DNA of 64,000 bases, from contig JAQJVL010000197.1 in the NCBI GenBank assembly GCA_035578905.1, forward strand, positions 824,243 to 888,242, given 5' to 3'. Position 1 is the stretch's first letter; each line of letters starts with the position of its first letter. The position numbers were made by a program, and so were the translations under genes. The notes under the pieces are model-generated. The model was not told the origin of the DNA and searched no databases. It worked only from the letters and a program-made list of their open reading frames with translations. Shown piece after piece: positions 52,769 through 64,000 of the stretch. Origin of the DNA: Stictocephala bisonia. Taxonomy: Eukaryota > Arthropoda > Insecta > Hemiptera > Membracidae.

Positions 52769-54729
52769 TGTACCGGGTCTTTTGACCGGTACATTTCGTT
52801 TTTTTTCGTCGTTGGCTGCCGGCTGCCTGAGATCGCTCATGCCCTGCGTTTCGCGTAATTTGGTGGCTGTTGGCCCGGATCCGTTCGTTCCGTGTTCCAG
52901 CCTTTGTCTGTCAGGTTGGCCATCTTCTAGATTGTTCTAGTAGTGCTAGTTGTGTCTCGGCGGCCGAACCTCCTTAATATGATCGGCTAAGGCTCCTAAA
53001 ACATAAGTGTTCTTTTGTAATTTCTAATATTTAATCACCCTTTTAGTGAAAATGCTTTTGTTTCAAGGATAATATTCAACGGGCTTGCTTGTGTTTTCAG
53101 AGTTTTGTTAAATTTGTGTTCTTTGTCTAGATGTTTCTCAGACTAGGTTAAAGCTATGTGCTCAATGTTACAGTTTTACCAGTAATTGCTTTATTATATC
53201 TTGTTTTATTTTCAATTGTAATTCTGTATAATGTTTAATGAGCCTTTTTTCAGTTGGAGTTACCGATATATCATATTTTTGTTCATTGACAATAACCTAG
53301 CCTATCTTTAGTTTGATTTTCATGTTATAACGTATTGCCCCTGTTTACATAGCCTGGTTTTCAGTTTGTCATTTTAAGTCCATATACGTAATTTATTCTT
53401 TGGTAATTTGTTAACTTGTAATTGGTTTTAAATCTGAGTTTGCCAACATAATTATTCATAGCCTAAAGGTAATCTTACATTTTCTAGGGTGCTTTAATCA
53501 TGTACAATTTTGTCTGTTCCTGTTTTGTTGCCATTTCGTGTATTAGGTGTTATGTGTAGTATTTTTGTTGTTGTGATGGCTGGACTGTTTTTAATGTGCT
53601 GTGTTTGGCTTGCAGTCCAGGGTCCTCGAGTGGGACGTTCAGCCCTCGGCCTGCCGTCCGGGGAAGGTCGACCTTCTACACTGCCTGCCTGGCCTGAGGA
53701 CCAAGTCGTAGAGCACATGTTGCGACTAAGCTGCCATTCCCTACATCTGGGTGTTTTCTTCAGTCCTCAGATCAGTGCGTTCCATCTTTTTTTTTTCCCG
53801 GCGGCTGAGCTGGGGGTAGTGAATTTGTGAAATAAAAAGAAAAATAAAGGTGCCGAACTATTGAATGTGGCCTAGGCCTAAACTGGAACAGTGACTCTAC
53901 TCAACACAGCCATTGGGGACTTATATTTTTTTTACTAAAGGAAAAAAAACTTTTAAAATACAAAAAGAACTTAGTGTTAATATTTATTGTTATTTATTTT
54001 TAATTAGTTTATTTTCTTGTTACATTTGTTTAGATTTTTATATTTGTTAGGTCCCCATTGTTAAAGTATGTTTTTTATTCATTTATATGTTTAGGCTTAG
54101 TGATCGTTATTTATTTTTTGTTGTTGTTAATTGTATTATAGATGTCTTGAAGTGCATTTTTACTCGAACGGTACCGTGTTAGATTTTCTTTTTAATTGTT
54201 TAATTTTTAAACTCACCAAAAGGGGATTATTGTACTTTTACGTAACTTCTAATTTGGAGCTGCCCAGGGATTCTGGCTTACTCCCTGGCCCGGTGGAATC
54301 AAGGGATGTGGGCTAAATTGCCGGGGTTTATTTGGGTGTAGTCAAAATTTTCTTAAATTTGTTCACTTTGAATTGTTTATAAATTGTCCTACGTTTTGGG
54401 TGTCTCTGGCTAGGCTGCAGATAGGCCATGTAGTTGTTAATTGGTAATTTTGGTATTTGTAGAGTTTGTTGTTCTTGTAGCTTTTGTGTGTGGTTTGTTA
54501 TTTATTTAATTGCAAATTTATATTGTGGCCTTCTGCCTATTTAATATTGTGGCCTTCTGCCATTTTTTGTTCGGTTAACTTTTGTTCTCTTTGGTAATAA
54601 ACTAGTTTTGCTCAGCTGCCGAGTTTTATTTTGACCCTCCAACTGCCACCCGTGATCCCATCGCTCGACTTGTTTTGAGCCATCCCCCGGTTGGCACGCT
54701 TACCAGCTTTGGTGGAGGGATGGGTCTCA
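52769..54729 (+). repeat. 3' LTR (variant A)
   Basis: Starts TGTACCGGG and ends GGTCTCA. AATAAA at 54596. Direct repeat of 41135-43094. Confidence 0.9.
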
Positions 54730-54733
54730 GAAC
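54730..54733. repeat. LTR element target duplication, right (GAAC)
   Basis: Direct repeat of 41131-41134. Confidence 0.8.
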
Positions 54734-55270
54734 TTAACATGATATTGTGTTATCGCTGTCACATATTCCTAGCCACAATTTAGTATATAAATCATTATAA
54801 TAGGTTTGGATTTTTAATTTAAATAGGCGTGCTTGTAAAATTAAAAGTACATATGTCTTTATGTAATTTAATTCAGGTATAGCCTTTTATACTTTATAAG
54901 TATGAATATACAAAACAAAATAGTAGCAAATGCTTCATTTTAATGTCATAATAATTAAAATTATTTATTTAGTATAGTTTACAAATTAGATCACAAACTT
55001 GATTCAGTTGTTTTTTTGTTAATTATACTTTAATATAAATAAAATAATATAAATAATATTATAAATAATAATGTAAATATTAATATAAATAATAAATCCA
55101 GGTCTAAATTGTTCAAAATGAAATATGTACTAAATAATATTTATTCTTTTTGTTTGTGTAATGCATGCATAATAAATAATGTACTTTCAACCAATAATGA
55201 AGCAGCCCCCCCCCCTCTACTTAGTCAACACACTCTCTGTGTTCTAAGGGAGTAATTAATCTGTAACAGT
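54734..55270. other. AT-rich flank, no gene
   Basis: Contains an (ATAAATAAT)-like stretch near 55030-55100 and a C-rich run at 55207-55216. Nothing else seen. Confidence 0.6.
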
Positions 55271-55274
55271 CTCT

Positions 55275-56160
55275 TGTATGTAAACTCAGTTCTTGCTAGT
55301 CACGTACATGCACGCATCATGATAACATCGAGGTACTCTAGACGGTGTACTCAGTTCCTGTTAGTCACGTACTTGCTCGCATCATGATAACATCGATGTA
55401 ATCTAAACGGTGTACTCAGTTCCTGCTAGTCACGTACATGCACGCATGATAGTGTCGATGTACTCTAGACGGTGTACTCAGTTCCTGCTAGTCACGTACA
55501 TGCACGCATGATAGTATCGATGTACTCTAGACGGTGTACTCAGTTCCTGCTAGTCACGTACATGCACGCATGATAGTATCGATGTACTCTAGACGGTGTA
55601 CTCAGTTTCTGCTAGTCATGTACATGCACGCATGATAGCATCGATGTACTCTAGACGGTGTACTCAGTTCCTGCTAGTCACGTACATGCACGCATGATAG
55701 TGTCGATGTACTCTAGACGGTGTACTCAGTTCCTGTTAGTCTCGTACTTGCTCGCATCATGATAAAATCGATGTAATCTAGACGGTGTACTCAGTTCCTG
55801 CTAGTCACGTACATGCACACATGATAGTATCGATGTACTCTAGATGGTGTACTCAGTTTCTGCTAGTCATGTACATGCACGCATGATAGCATCGATGTAC
55901 TCTAGACGGTGTACTCAGTTCCTGCTAGTCACGTATATGCACGCATGATAGTGTCGATGTACTCTAGACGGTGTACTCAGTTCCTGCTAGTCACGTACAT
56001 GCACACATGATAGTATCGATGTACTCTAGACGGTGTACTCAGTTCCTGCTAGTCACGTACATGCACGCATGATAGCATCGATGTACTCTAGACGGTGTAC
56101 TCAGTTCCTGCTAGTCACGTACATGCACGCATCTTGATAACACCGGTGTACTCAGTTCTT
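55275..56160. repeat. 62-bp satellite, about 13-14 units
   Basis: GTGTACTCAGTTCCTG recurs every 62 bases (64 where the unit carries GCATCATGATAAC). Units contain GTCACGTACATGCACGCATG and TCGATGTACTCTAGACGG. No ORF beyond repeat read-through. Confidence 0.9.
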
Positions 56161-59100
56161 CATTATTCATGGTTATACAGTTTATGTCGAGAATGGAACA
56201 GGTTTGCCCCTCACGTTCTCTTATATTCACTTTCCCCTACTTTCAAACATCGAAAAGTAATTTGTTTATTTATTTCATAGTTTAACATTTACCAAGTTTT
56301 CAATTATTTACAGTTTGTGTAATCTAAAAACAAATTTAAACTATATATAGTTTCTAAGTTAGTAGGATTATAAAACTATGAAAGTAGACGTTTTCATGGT
56401 TATATGAAGAATAGAAAAAATGTTTTAAACTTAAGTTGACTTTAAAGTTTAATTCATACTTTTTGTACGATCTGTGAATTTTTTTGTTAATTTTATTATT
56501 TTTGTAATTTCTTTAATATGCACATTTTTTATCCAGTACTAACCATCCGGTATCAATTAAAAATATTCTCTAAAGAATTTAAACGAGTAACAAATAAATA
56601 ATATAGTTGAGCCAGAATAAAGTTGTAAAGTTCTCAGTAAAATTTAGTTAACTCTAAGTTTCGAGGAAAATATATAGACTGCCTACAATTAAACAGGAAA
56701 TATAACTAATTAAAAAGTAATCAAATATTTAAATGCAGCATTTTTGTACTTTATTATTATAAAAATATGATTAAAAGCAAACAAAAAGCAAACATAAATT
56801 ATTACATTAATGATGTTAATCAAAAATGGTAACTGGTGAACTATATTTCTTCAGTTTCCTTTTAAGTGATTTCAGCCAGCCCTCATTTATTTTTGACCAA
56901 AAAAATGGTTTCGTATAAACATGGCGTAGCTGATCATCAGTTTCATTCCTTTTTGGAAAACTCTATTCTGAAGTGGGTAACCATCGTTTACCAAAATTAA
57001 TTAGCATAGTATTTGTTCACATTGTAATTATACTGTAATAAAATTGTGTGACGTACTTTTTTTGTAAATAAAATACAATTGATTGTTGTCTTACTTAATG
57101 CCGTGAAGTATTTCTAAATTCCCACTTCATTCAAATCAAAATCTTTATATTTTATACCTTATACATGTATAAAAATAGGTGCTAACCTTAAAACCCTTGC
57201 CTTAATCTCATCTATTGAAAAATTCTTTGGTTTTCTTATCTCTATGCTTGTGTTCCTATTCTAAAATGAATACGATTGTCCATTGTGATAGCATTAACAT
57301 TCACTTTGGAAGAAACAATTTTAAGAAAAAACACAAGGAGCTGGAGTCCAGCTTGCGGAAGTCTCCTGTCTTGCGGTTATATTCTTTTTGAGTATTTTTG
57401 TTTTTTAACGTTATAAGTTTTTACGTTGTCGTTGTATATATATATCGACAGTAAGAAAACCAACGTGTACAAGATAGAGTTTAGGAGCCATGCTATTGAG
57501 AATAAGAATCTCCAAGGAAGCATAAAACTATGATTGATTGTTTTAATTAATGGATTGTATTTAGTTTGGTGTGGTAAATTTATGTTTATGTTAGGCAACA
57601 TTATTAAATATTTTTTGTAAGCCTTTATCATTAACAACAATTATGATAGCTTCACATGTAAATACCGTAAATATACAAACAAATACTATTAATATTTAAA
57701 ACAATCAAGTTTCAAGCTAAACGATGTGTGTGTAAAAATGTTAAAGTAATAAAATAAAAAATCACAATAAATAATATAAATATATTCTTTCTGTGACAAT
57801 ATTCTTAACTAAATAAAAAAATGAGATAAAGGATTGAATTCACATTTAGGTGTCATGTGGTTGTTGTAAAACTATTATTGTTCAGAACATTGGTGTTTTA
57901 CTTACTCTCACTATTTTTAAAGTTATGGAAGATAATAATAATAATAAAATATAACAATAATGAAGCACGAAGTGAAATGAATCTTAACATGATAATAAAC
58001 GGTATCCTTATACTACACGTATGATTAATAAGAATACAAAATTATACGTAATTGATATTTTATTACAAGTACAATAGCTATTATAGGGCCATTTTATTTC
58101 CAATAACCACTACATAAGTTGGCTAGCCTTTTAAAAGCCACTTTGTATTCAATAGGTTCTGATAGTAACACTTCAGAATCTATTACAACGAACATGTTTG
58201 TTTTATAAGCACACATTACTGTACACTTTTTATCTTTTAGCGTTAACCACTTAAACAATAAGTTTATAAAATACTTAAGTGTTTTAAACTGGTTAGCAGA
58301 ACATTTTTATGATTTTTAATAAATTACAAGTTAGGTCTGTGTTCATTTACTTTATGTCACACATATTTAAAATTTTTGTGACACAAAACGCTAAAGTTAC
58401 GGATATTATCTTTACGTACATCTAGCCAATAATGTTCCCTAATATAGCAATGTTGAAGAAATAATTTATTATAGAGGCAAGCTTACCCTCTATAGTATAC
58501 TATTTCATGCTTACGCAACAGAGTTTTAACATAAAACTTTAAAAATATTAAATACTCAAACCACATAAAATATTCATTCACAACAAGTATGATAACTTCG
58601 CATGTAAATACAATATATTTGTTTTCTGCTCTTTCAGTAGCCCCTAAATTCTCCAACTTTCTTGTATATTTTGTTATTCTCTAAGCATATTATATATTCT
58701 GCCACATTGTATATCATACAATAGCTAAATTATTTTCTACCTCTTTCATTTTTTCGTCGACAAATCCTTTTAGAGCAATATTCAATGATACTTCCTTCCC
58801 TCAAATAAATAATATGGATATTCGGTTCCTATCTCTTTTCTTTTTGATATATCTTTCCTCACAAACTCTTCATTTATCATATTTAATGTGTTCATTTGCT
58901 TCCTTCCATTCTTCTACATGTCCACATTTCACCCACCTCTATATGCACTCCCATCCAATATGCCTTTTTCCACCTCTATGTTCCTGCTATCTATCTATCT
59001 ATCCATACACTTTTTAGAAAAACAGTCCATACTAAGCCATCCATTCGTCTCTTTCTGAGTTCTTTATTAAGAACATTGCAAGGAATCTTATTTTCTTATA

Positions 59101-60350
59101 CAATTCTGTATTAGCTACAACTATTCTTTCATTAATTTTCCCAACACATATACAGCTTGTTTGGTGTTTCCCAATTATTATTATTTTCGTTTTATGACCT
59201 ACCACTTTCATAATTTTCGTATAACTGTTCACTTACTCTCGTAGTTCCTTCTAAATTCTAGCTTCCATAATTTATACATTTTATTATTTTACATGGAATT
59301 ATTATACCTATTCCAATGGCCACCCAAAATGTAATTGTAGTTAATTCACTACTAAATTCTTCCTGTATTATTGATGGTCCAAAGTCTTTCTTCCTCGGCC
59401 CATCTTGTTATTCTAGCCTCAAATTCTTAGGTTCTGCCTTTGAGTCACATAGCTCTCATATAAACTATTAGTACTAAAACTGTCGTCAAAAATCAAACGT
59501 GCTGCCCAAAAATCGGTGACTTCCAAATAAAAGCACGTGAAACATTGAAATACCTAACTATCCAGCAGCGCTTTAGTTACACTTCTCAGATAATAATAAC
59601 AAAATGTAACATATATGCTAAAAAACAAAAAATACTACTATTACCAGTTTGGAAAAAATGCACCTGGGACAAATAACTTTTTATTTCAAGAAGATATTAG
59701 AAGGCAGTTTGAAGTAAAATAGTTTATCGACTTAAGGTTATTGTCTAAGAAATTATTAAGCTATTGTTATTACATTTATATTCAAAATTCAGAATACAAA
59801 TCAAAATAGTGTATGTTTGTTTATATTTTAATAAATAAATTAGCCTATTAAAATTTACTAAACTTATAAAATATTTCAATTTTGTAAATAATGACAAAAC
59901 ATAAAATGAAGTATGGTATATTTTAATATAACGAGTATCGCGGATGAAAAATTTAGTAGCAAAATATTACGTGAAATTAATTTTTATGGTTGAATTGTAG
60001 CAGTGAATATTAAACTACCATAACACGGAACGATGTATAAAATATCATAAAAACGTAATAATATAGCCAGTTTATTGTTTAAGATATATTTTGATCTTAA
60101 AAATAAGAAATTGGATCTTTTGTTATTTAACCTTAGCAGAATTTCCTTATTTGTGAATGTAGATAAAACATTATTTTATTCTCAAACTAAGGTTATATTT
60201 ATGGTTTTCGGTGGTTTTGAATATAACTTATATACATGGTTAGTAAAACGTTATGGTTTAGGCTAAAAAAGTATAAAATTGTAAAGTAAAATGGAAGCAA
60301 CCTTAACCAATCTCATTTAGTTCAAGCAGGTCCCTTAGTGTTCATTGTGG
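56161..60350. other. AT-rich DNA, no assignable gene
   Basis: A short block near 57630-57660 (TATGATAGCTTCACATGTAAATA) has a diverged copy near 58585-58610. 58800-59010 is pyrimidine-rich. No RNA gene or protein motif is recognised. Confidence 0.55.
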
Positions 60351-60400
60351 TCCTGTCAACCCTAAAGTTAGGGTTGGTAACCTCTAGGATTACCCTGACC
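60351..60400. repeat. Short palindromic element with CAACCCTAA/TTAGGGTTG
   Basis: CAACCCTAA (60357-60365) and TTAGGGTTG (60368-60376) form a 9-bp stem with a two-base loop, followed by GGTAA...TTACC. It may be a tiny foldback element; a telomere-like match in so short a sequence may be chance. Confidence 0.4.
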
Positions 60401-63400
60401 AAATATTGTGTTGACACCATATAACAAAGTAAATTACTGTATGGCAAAATGTCATACATATTGTTTTAGAAATAACATCAAGACATATTAAGGGTAATAT
60501 TAAATGTAATATCCTACTTTGTATTACAAAATTTTCCTATCTAAAAAATAACACTTATTAATTTAGGACAGGGGCATTAATATTAAATAATTGTACTCAA
60601 TAATTACTATGATTTTACAGTGTATGTGTTGGTTGTAATTTTTAAATAATATCTTACGATTTCGGCAATTTTGAATTTACGACCTTAATATATTGCTTCT
60701 GACGACTGATACAAACTTAAAGTTAGTTAGTGGGATGGATTTGAGAAAAAGTTCTTTAGCTTTATCGCTCCTCAAAAGTAACTCAAAATAAAAGTATACA
60801 ATCAAGTATGTATTTAAATAACTTGAAATCTTTTATTTTACTGATTTTACAACACATTCAATAACAAACATGCAAAACCAGGTACATGAAATGAATGCAC
60901 AAAAGAAAAACTATAGTTTAAAGATTTTTTGTTAGGTTTAACATGTTTTTGGACGAAATATTTTGTTGTTACAAATCTCTAAAAGCTACATGATAAGTTG
61001 ATAAGCTCCATTAGTGTACGTACATTAATATGCATTCAATTTTATTGAGTATTAAAAAAAAAAAAACGAATGTTCCCTTGTAGCAAAATATGACTAATGA
61101 TGACATTTTGTTTCAAAATAGTTTTTTTATTATATATTTGCCCGCAAACTGTTACTTTTTCAATTATTAATTTGGTAATTAGAGATTAGAAAATGTATCT
61201 TGACTATACAATTTGCCTTTGTGTTAGAATTAAATTTAAAATCAAAAGTTAAAAAACTGTTAACTCTAAGTTTTTAACTTTAACTTTATAGTTAAACTGC
61301 TAATAGTGAAATAAGTATTTCATCATCCAAAACTGTATGTAAATTCCTCTTCACAGAAAATTGACAGAATAATAAGTTATTTAACTTAATTAAGTAGTGA
61401 TTATGAAGTGACAAAGGATTGTTTCGACAATTAAATAAACTTTCTGTTATTATAAGGACACAATTGTTTTCCATCGCTAAGAGATGAATAAGTGAAAGTT
61501 ATTGTTATGTTTAGTTTTATATATGTATCATAACTCTACCAGTTCTGTAATATCCTGTTTAACAATAGTACATATTTTATTAAGTAGGTAATATTATAGT
61601 TTTATATAGGAGTATTTTACATGACATTATTATTTTAGTTAAAACGCACAAATGTACAAAAAATTACTAGTTAAAGAATAGTTTCTGTATAAGATAGTCA
61701 ATAAAGATATTCTAATTACTATGTAACACCAAATTGAGGATACTGAAGATATGTTGAGGAGGACAGTAAGCTGTGTCCCGTGTACAGGTATGTGCTTTGT
61801 ATTGAAATTAAAATCTTAGGATTTCTAGTTTATGATCTAGCATAAGGATTGTTAATAAAAAACAAATGTATTGTATTTTTAGTAAAAAATGCTTACTATG
61901 ATAATCAATGAAAACAAAAAAAAATTTAAAGGTAAGATTCATTATTTGAGTAAATATGCCATTCCACCGAAAATGTATAAATAAATAAATATATATTTCT
62001 ATGTGGTATACTCAGTCGTGGTGCAACACTCAAAGCCGTATTGATAAGGCCTGACAGTTTATCCAATTTATCACCCTTTGAAAGTAACCTTTTGTGTTCT
62101 TAACCACAGCCGTTATCGATTTTGTACCATGCTTGAGCCAATCATAAACAAAACACTTATGCAATGAGGATTGGTTTTCTAACGATATACAATGTCCAAA
62201 AATCCTTAAAAGAAATAAAACATTTAGATCTTGATATATTTATAAAACTCACAAACTTCGATACAGTTTCATCAACAAGTTCTGCCCCTAACTCATACGT
62301 GACTTAATTACTTTAAATAATGAAATAAATTTCTTTAAAACGAGCATCCAAAAACAGTTTGTTACTGAGTTACAGATAAAAATATTCTAGTATAATTATA
62401 GGCCACAGGGTGAAATCACAAAATGAAATCAAGCCTATTTAAACTACCGAAAAGGTAAATTAGAGGAAGATGTGTTTGTATCTTATATTTTGACTTGAAA
62501 ATGTTTCTGGAAATTAGATTCAAGAATGTACCCTTGGTAGTTTTTGAACAGTTCAGGATTTAAATTCAATATATTTGTGCATTTAACACTGTTTTGTAAG
62601 TTTTATGTAAAATAACTAATTTGTGAAAGAGTAAAATAATAACAATCTACAAATTCATATTTTAGAAAACACGTGTAAGTTAATAAAAAAACAAAACAAA
62701 GAAAATTACAGCAATTGAATTGTACTTGATATAACGCTTTTCTATGTATTAGTTTGAAAGACATTTACGCATTTTTTCATAATATAAGCTAAATTGTGAA
62801 ACAATTTTATATTGTTGAAGCATTAATTGTACTTCTCTTTCTCATTTCGCTACTATGACTGTTAAAATAAAATATAGGAAATAAATATATACAATTTATT
62901 TTATTGCAGTCATAATTTCATGCGTTGAATACAATGTTATTTATCTTCTGGCGAAACTATATTTATAAATAAATAAAATACGTAGATACACACTGCATGT
63001 TATATTAAATAGAGACTTGAATAGCAAAACAAATTTCCTTGTAAAAATCATTAACGTACTCTTAAAATAAAATCAAGTAAATTTTATTAAAATATTTCAA
63101 ATCAAAGAACTAATTTGCTTTATATAAAAGCCACAATTACTAGTAATGTTTCGTTAAAACAAGGAAAAATGAACTAAAAGAGTCTTATAATATTTATATT
63201 ATTTAATTGGAAACTCTATTACCAAAGATAGTGTCTGAATTTATCCACTTATAAAAAGTAACGGATCGTTAGGAGATTTTTCCAACGCTATCTATAATTT
63301 TTAACATGTCTCGTTCAACGGTTTGTTAAATGCTAAAAATTATAGCCTTGCCACGTGCAGTAGTTCAAAAATAACAAACTAGAATCTATAATCCTAGTCA

Positions 63401-64000
63401 TGACATGATTACAACATTGTTAAATAGTTTTCACAAAGCTACAACTAAACCAAATATTTAATGAGAGGAAAGCTTGTCAATTACTATATCAATAAAACCA
63501 AACAAGAAAATAATGTCAATTATATATTCTATACATGTAATACATTTCCCATGACAGTAGCTAAAAACAAGTTTTTAAATTTTAAGTACTGGTGTATAAA
63601 CACAACGAGAAATATTTATTAAATATCCATAGAAAAATGATGGTAATATCAGTAAAATAGATTGGATAAGTTTAAATACATTACGTATAATGTATTTAAA
63701 TACATCACATAAAACAATTATTTAAAATTAAATACAAATTAACCCTTTTTTATAACTCACTGTTATAATTGCATTTGGCATATTAAATTTGTATCTTTCG
63801 TACGGAAGGAATGTCTTTCGCAATTTCACATACAAGAAATTGCAGTTGATTGATCAATGTTTGCAATTAAAATCACTAACTTTTGTTTCTTGGTAAAAGT
63901 CAATATTTGTACAGGGGTTTTATTTTTAGCTATGATATTATGTACTTAAGAGCAAACATATTTATGAAAACTTTCAATGAACTATGGTAATTATATTATA
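60401..64000. other. AT-rich DNA, no assignable gene
   Basis: Only short random-looking ORFs (for example 61474-61292). No repeats of note beyond a local duplication of GTATAATGTATTTAAATACAT type near 63670-63705. Confidence 0.55.

Larger units (their letters stand above)
41135..54729 (+). mobile_element. Rearranged Ty3/gypsy-type LTR retrotransposon, 13.6 kb
   Basis: Two ~1.96-kb direct LTRs, TG...CA ends, a 4-bp target duplication and a polypurine tract (AGAGGGAGG, 52759-52767) before the 3' LTR. The pol domain order protease-RT-RNase H-integrase marks Ty3/gypsy. Between the LTRs, in order: a short leader; an LTR-variant palindrome (43205-45440); an inverted gag-pol (45441 to about 49350); and a direct pol without gag (about 49367-52536). 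The single outer TSD shows that the outer LTRs belong to one insertion. The interior is rearranged, perhaps by autointegration, template switching or nested insertion. Mis-assembly must be considered. Confidence 0.88.

Overview
The window looks like a contig from a very AT-rich arthropod, most likely insect, genome. No host protein-coding gene is convincingly visible. The recognisable content is mobile DNA and satellites: a complete Polinton/Maverick (adintovirus-like) element, a rearranged Ty3/gypsy-type LTR retrotransposon, a tRNA-derived SINE, three tandem satellites and an old segmental duplication. The species cannot be named from the sequence.

Layout. 1-3.8 kb and 8.16-11.6 kb are two diverged copies of one segment in which short blocks stay nearly identical. 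They are separated by a 152-bp satellite (3.83-6.06 kb) and AT-rich spacer. The satellite monomer is clearly related to the body of a tRNA-derived SINE at 33.87-34.08 kb. 13272-32328 is a 19,057-bp Polinton with 112-bp terminal inverted repeats (AGT...ACT ends) and a 6-bp target duplication, CTAATG. 36.9-38.8 kb is a 174-180-bp satellite. 41135-54729 is an LTR element with 1.96-kb direct LTRs, a GAAC target duplication and two large internal palindromes. 55.3-56.16 kb is a 62-bp satellite. The remainder to 64 kb is AT-rich with nothing firmly recognisable.

The Polinton reads almost entirely on the + strand. The early/replication half holds protein-primed family B DNA polymerase, two unknown proteins, a chromodomain retroviral-type integrase and an FtsK/HerA packaging ATPase. 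The virion half holds a conserved coiled-coil protein, a fibre-like repeat protein, a parvovirus-type phospholipase A2, an adenain-type protease, a minor (penton) and a major capsid protein, and several small proteins. One late gene is broken by an in-frame stop. Together these are the expected parts for replication, integration, packaging, capsid maturation and perhaps membrane penetration of a virus-like element. Promoters fall into visible classes: TATA plus a shared CACTCACAACG/TCAGTGT core for polB and the next gene, and TATAAAA plus TCAGTC for late genes.

The least explained parts are RNA-level. A ~90-base module with three potential hairpins sits after four different early ORFs just ahead of an AATAAA signal. 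A second family of structured repeats at 29.7-31.4 kb shows compensatory base changes in a stem with a conserved 10-base loop. An array of 15 exact ETS-type ACTTCCGG sites precedes the polB promoter.

The LTR element carries an inverted copy of gag-pol facing a direct copy of pol, plus a 1.1-kb LTR palindrome. Any transcript crossing either would fold into long double-stranded RNA. Its only full-length pol ORF has lost the first catalytic aspartate of reverse transcriptase.
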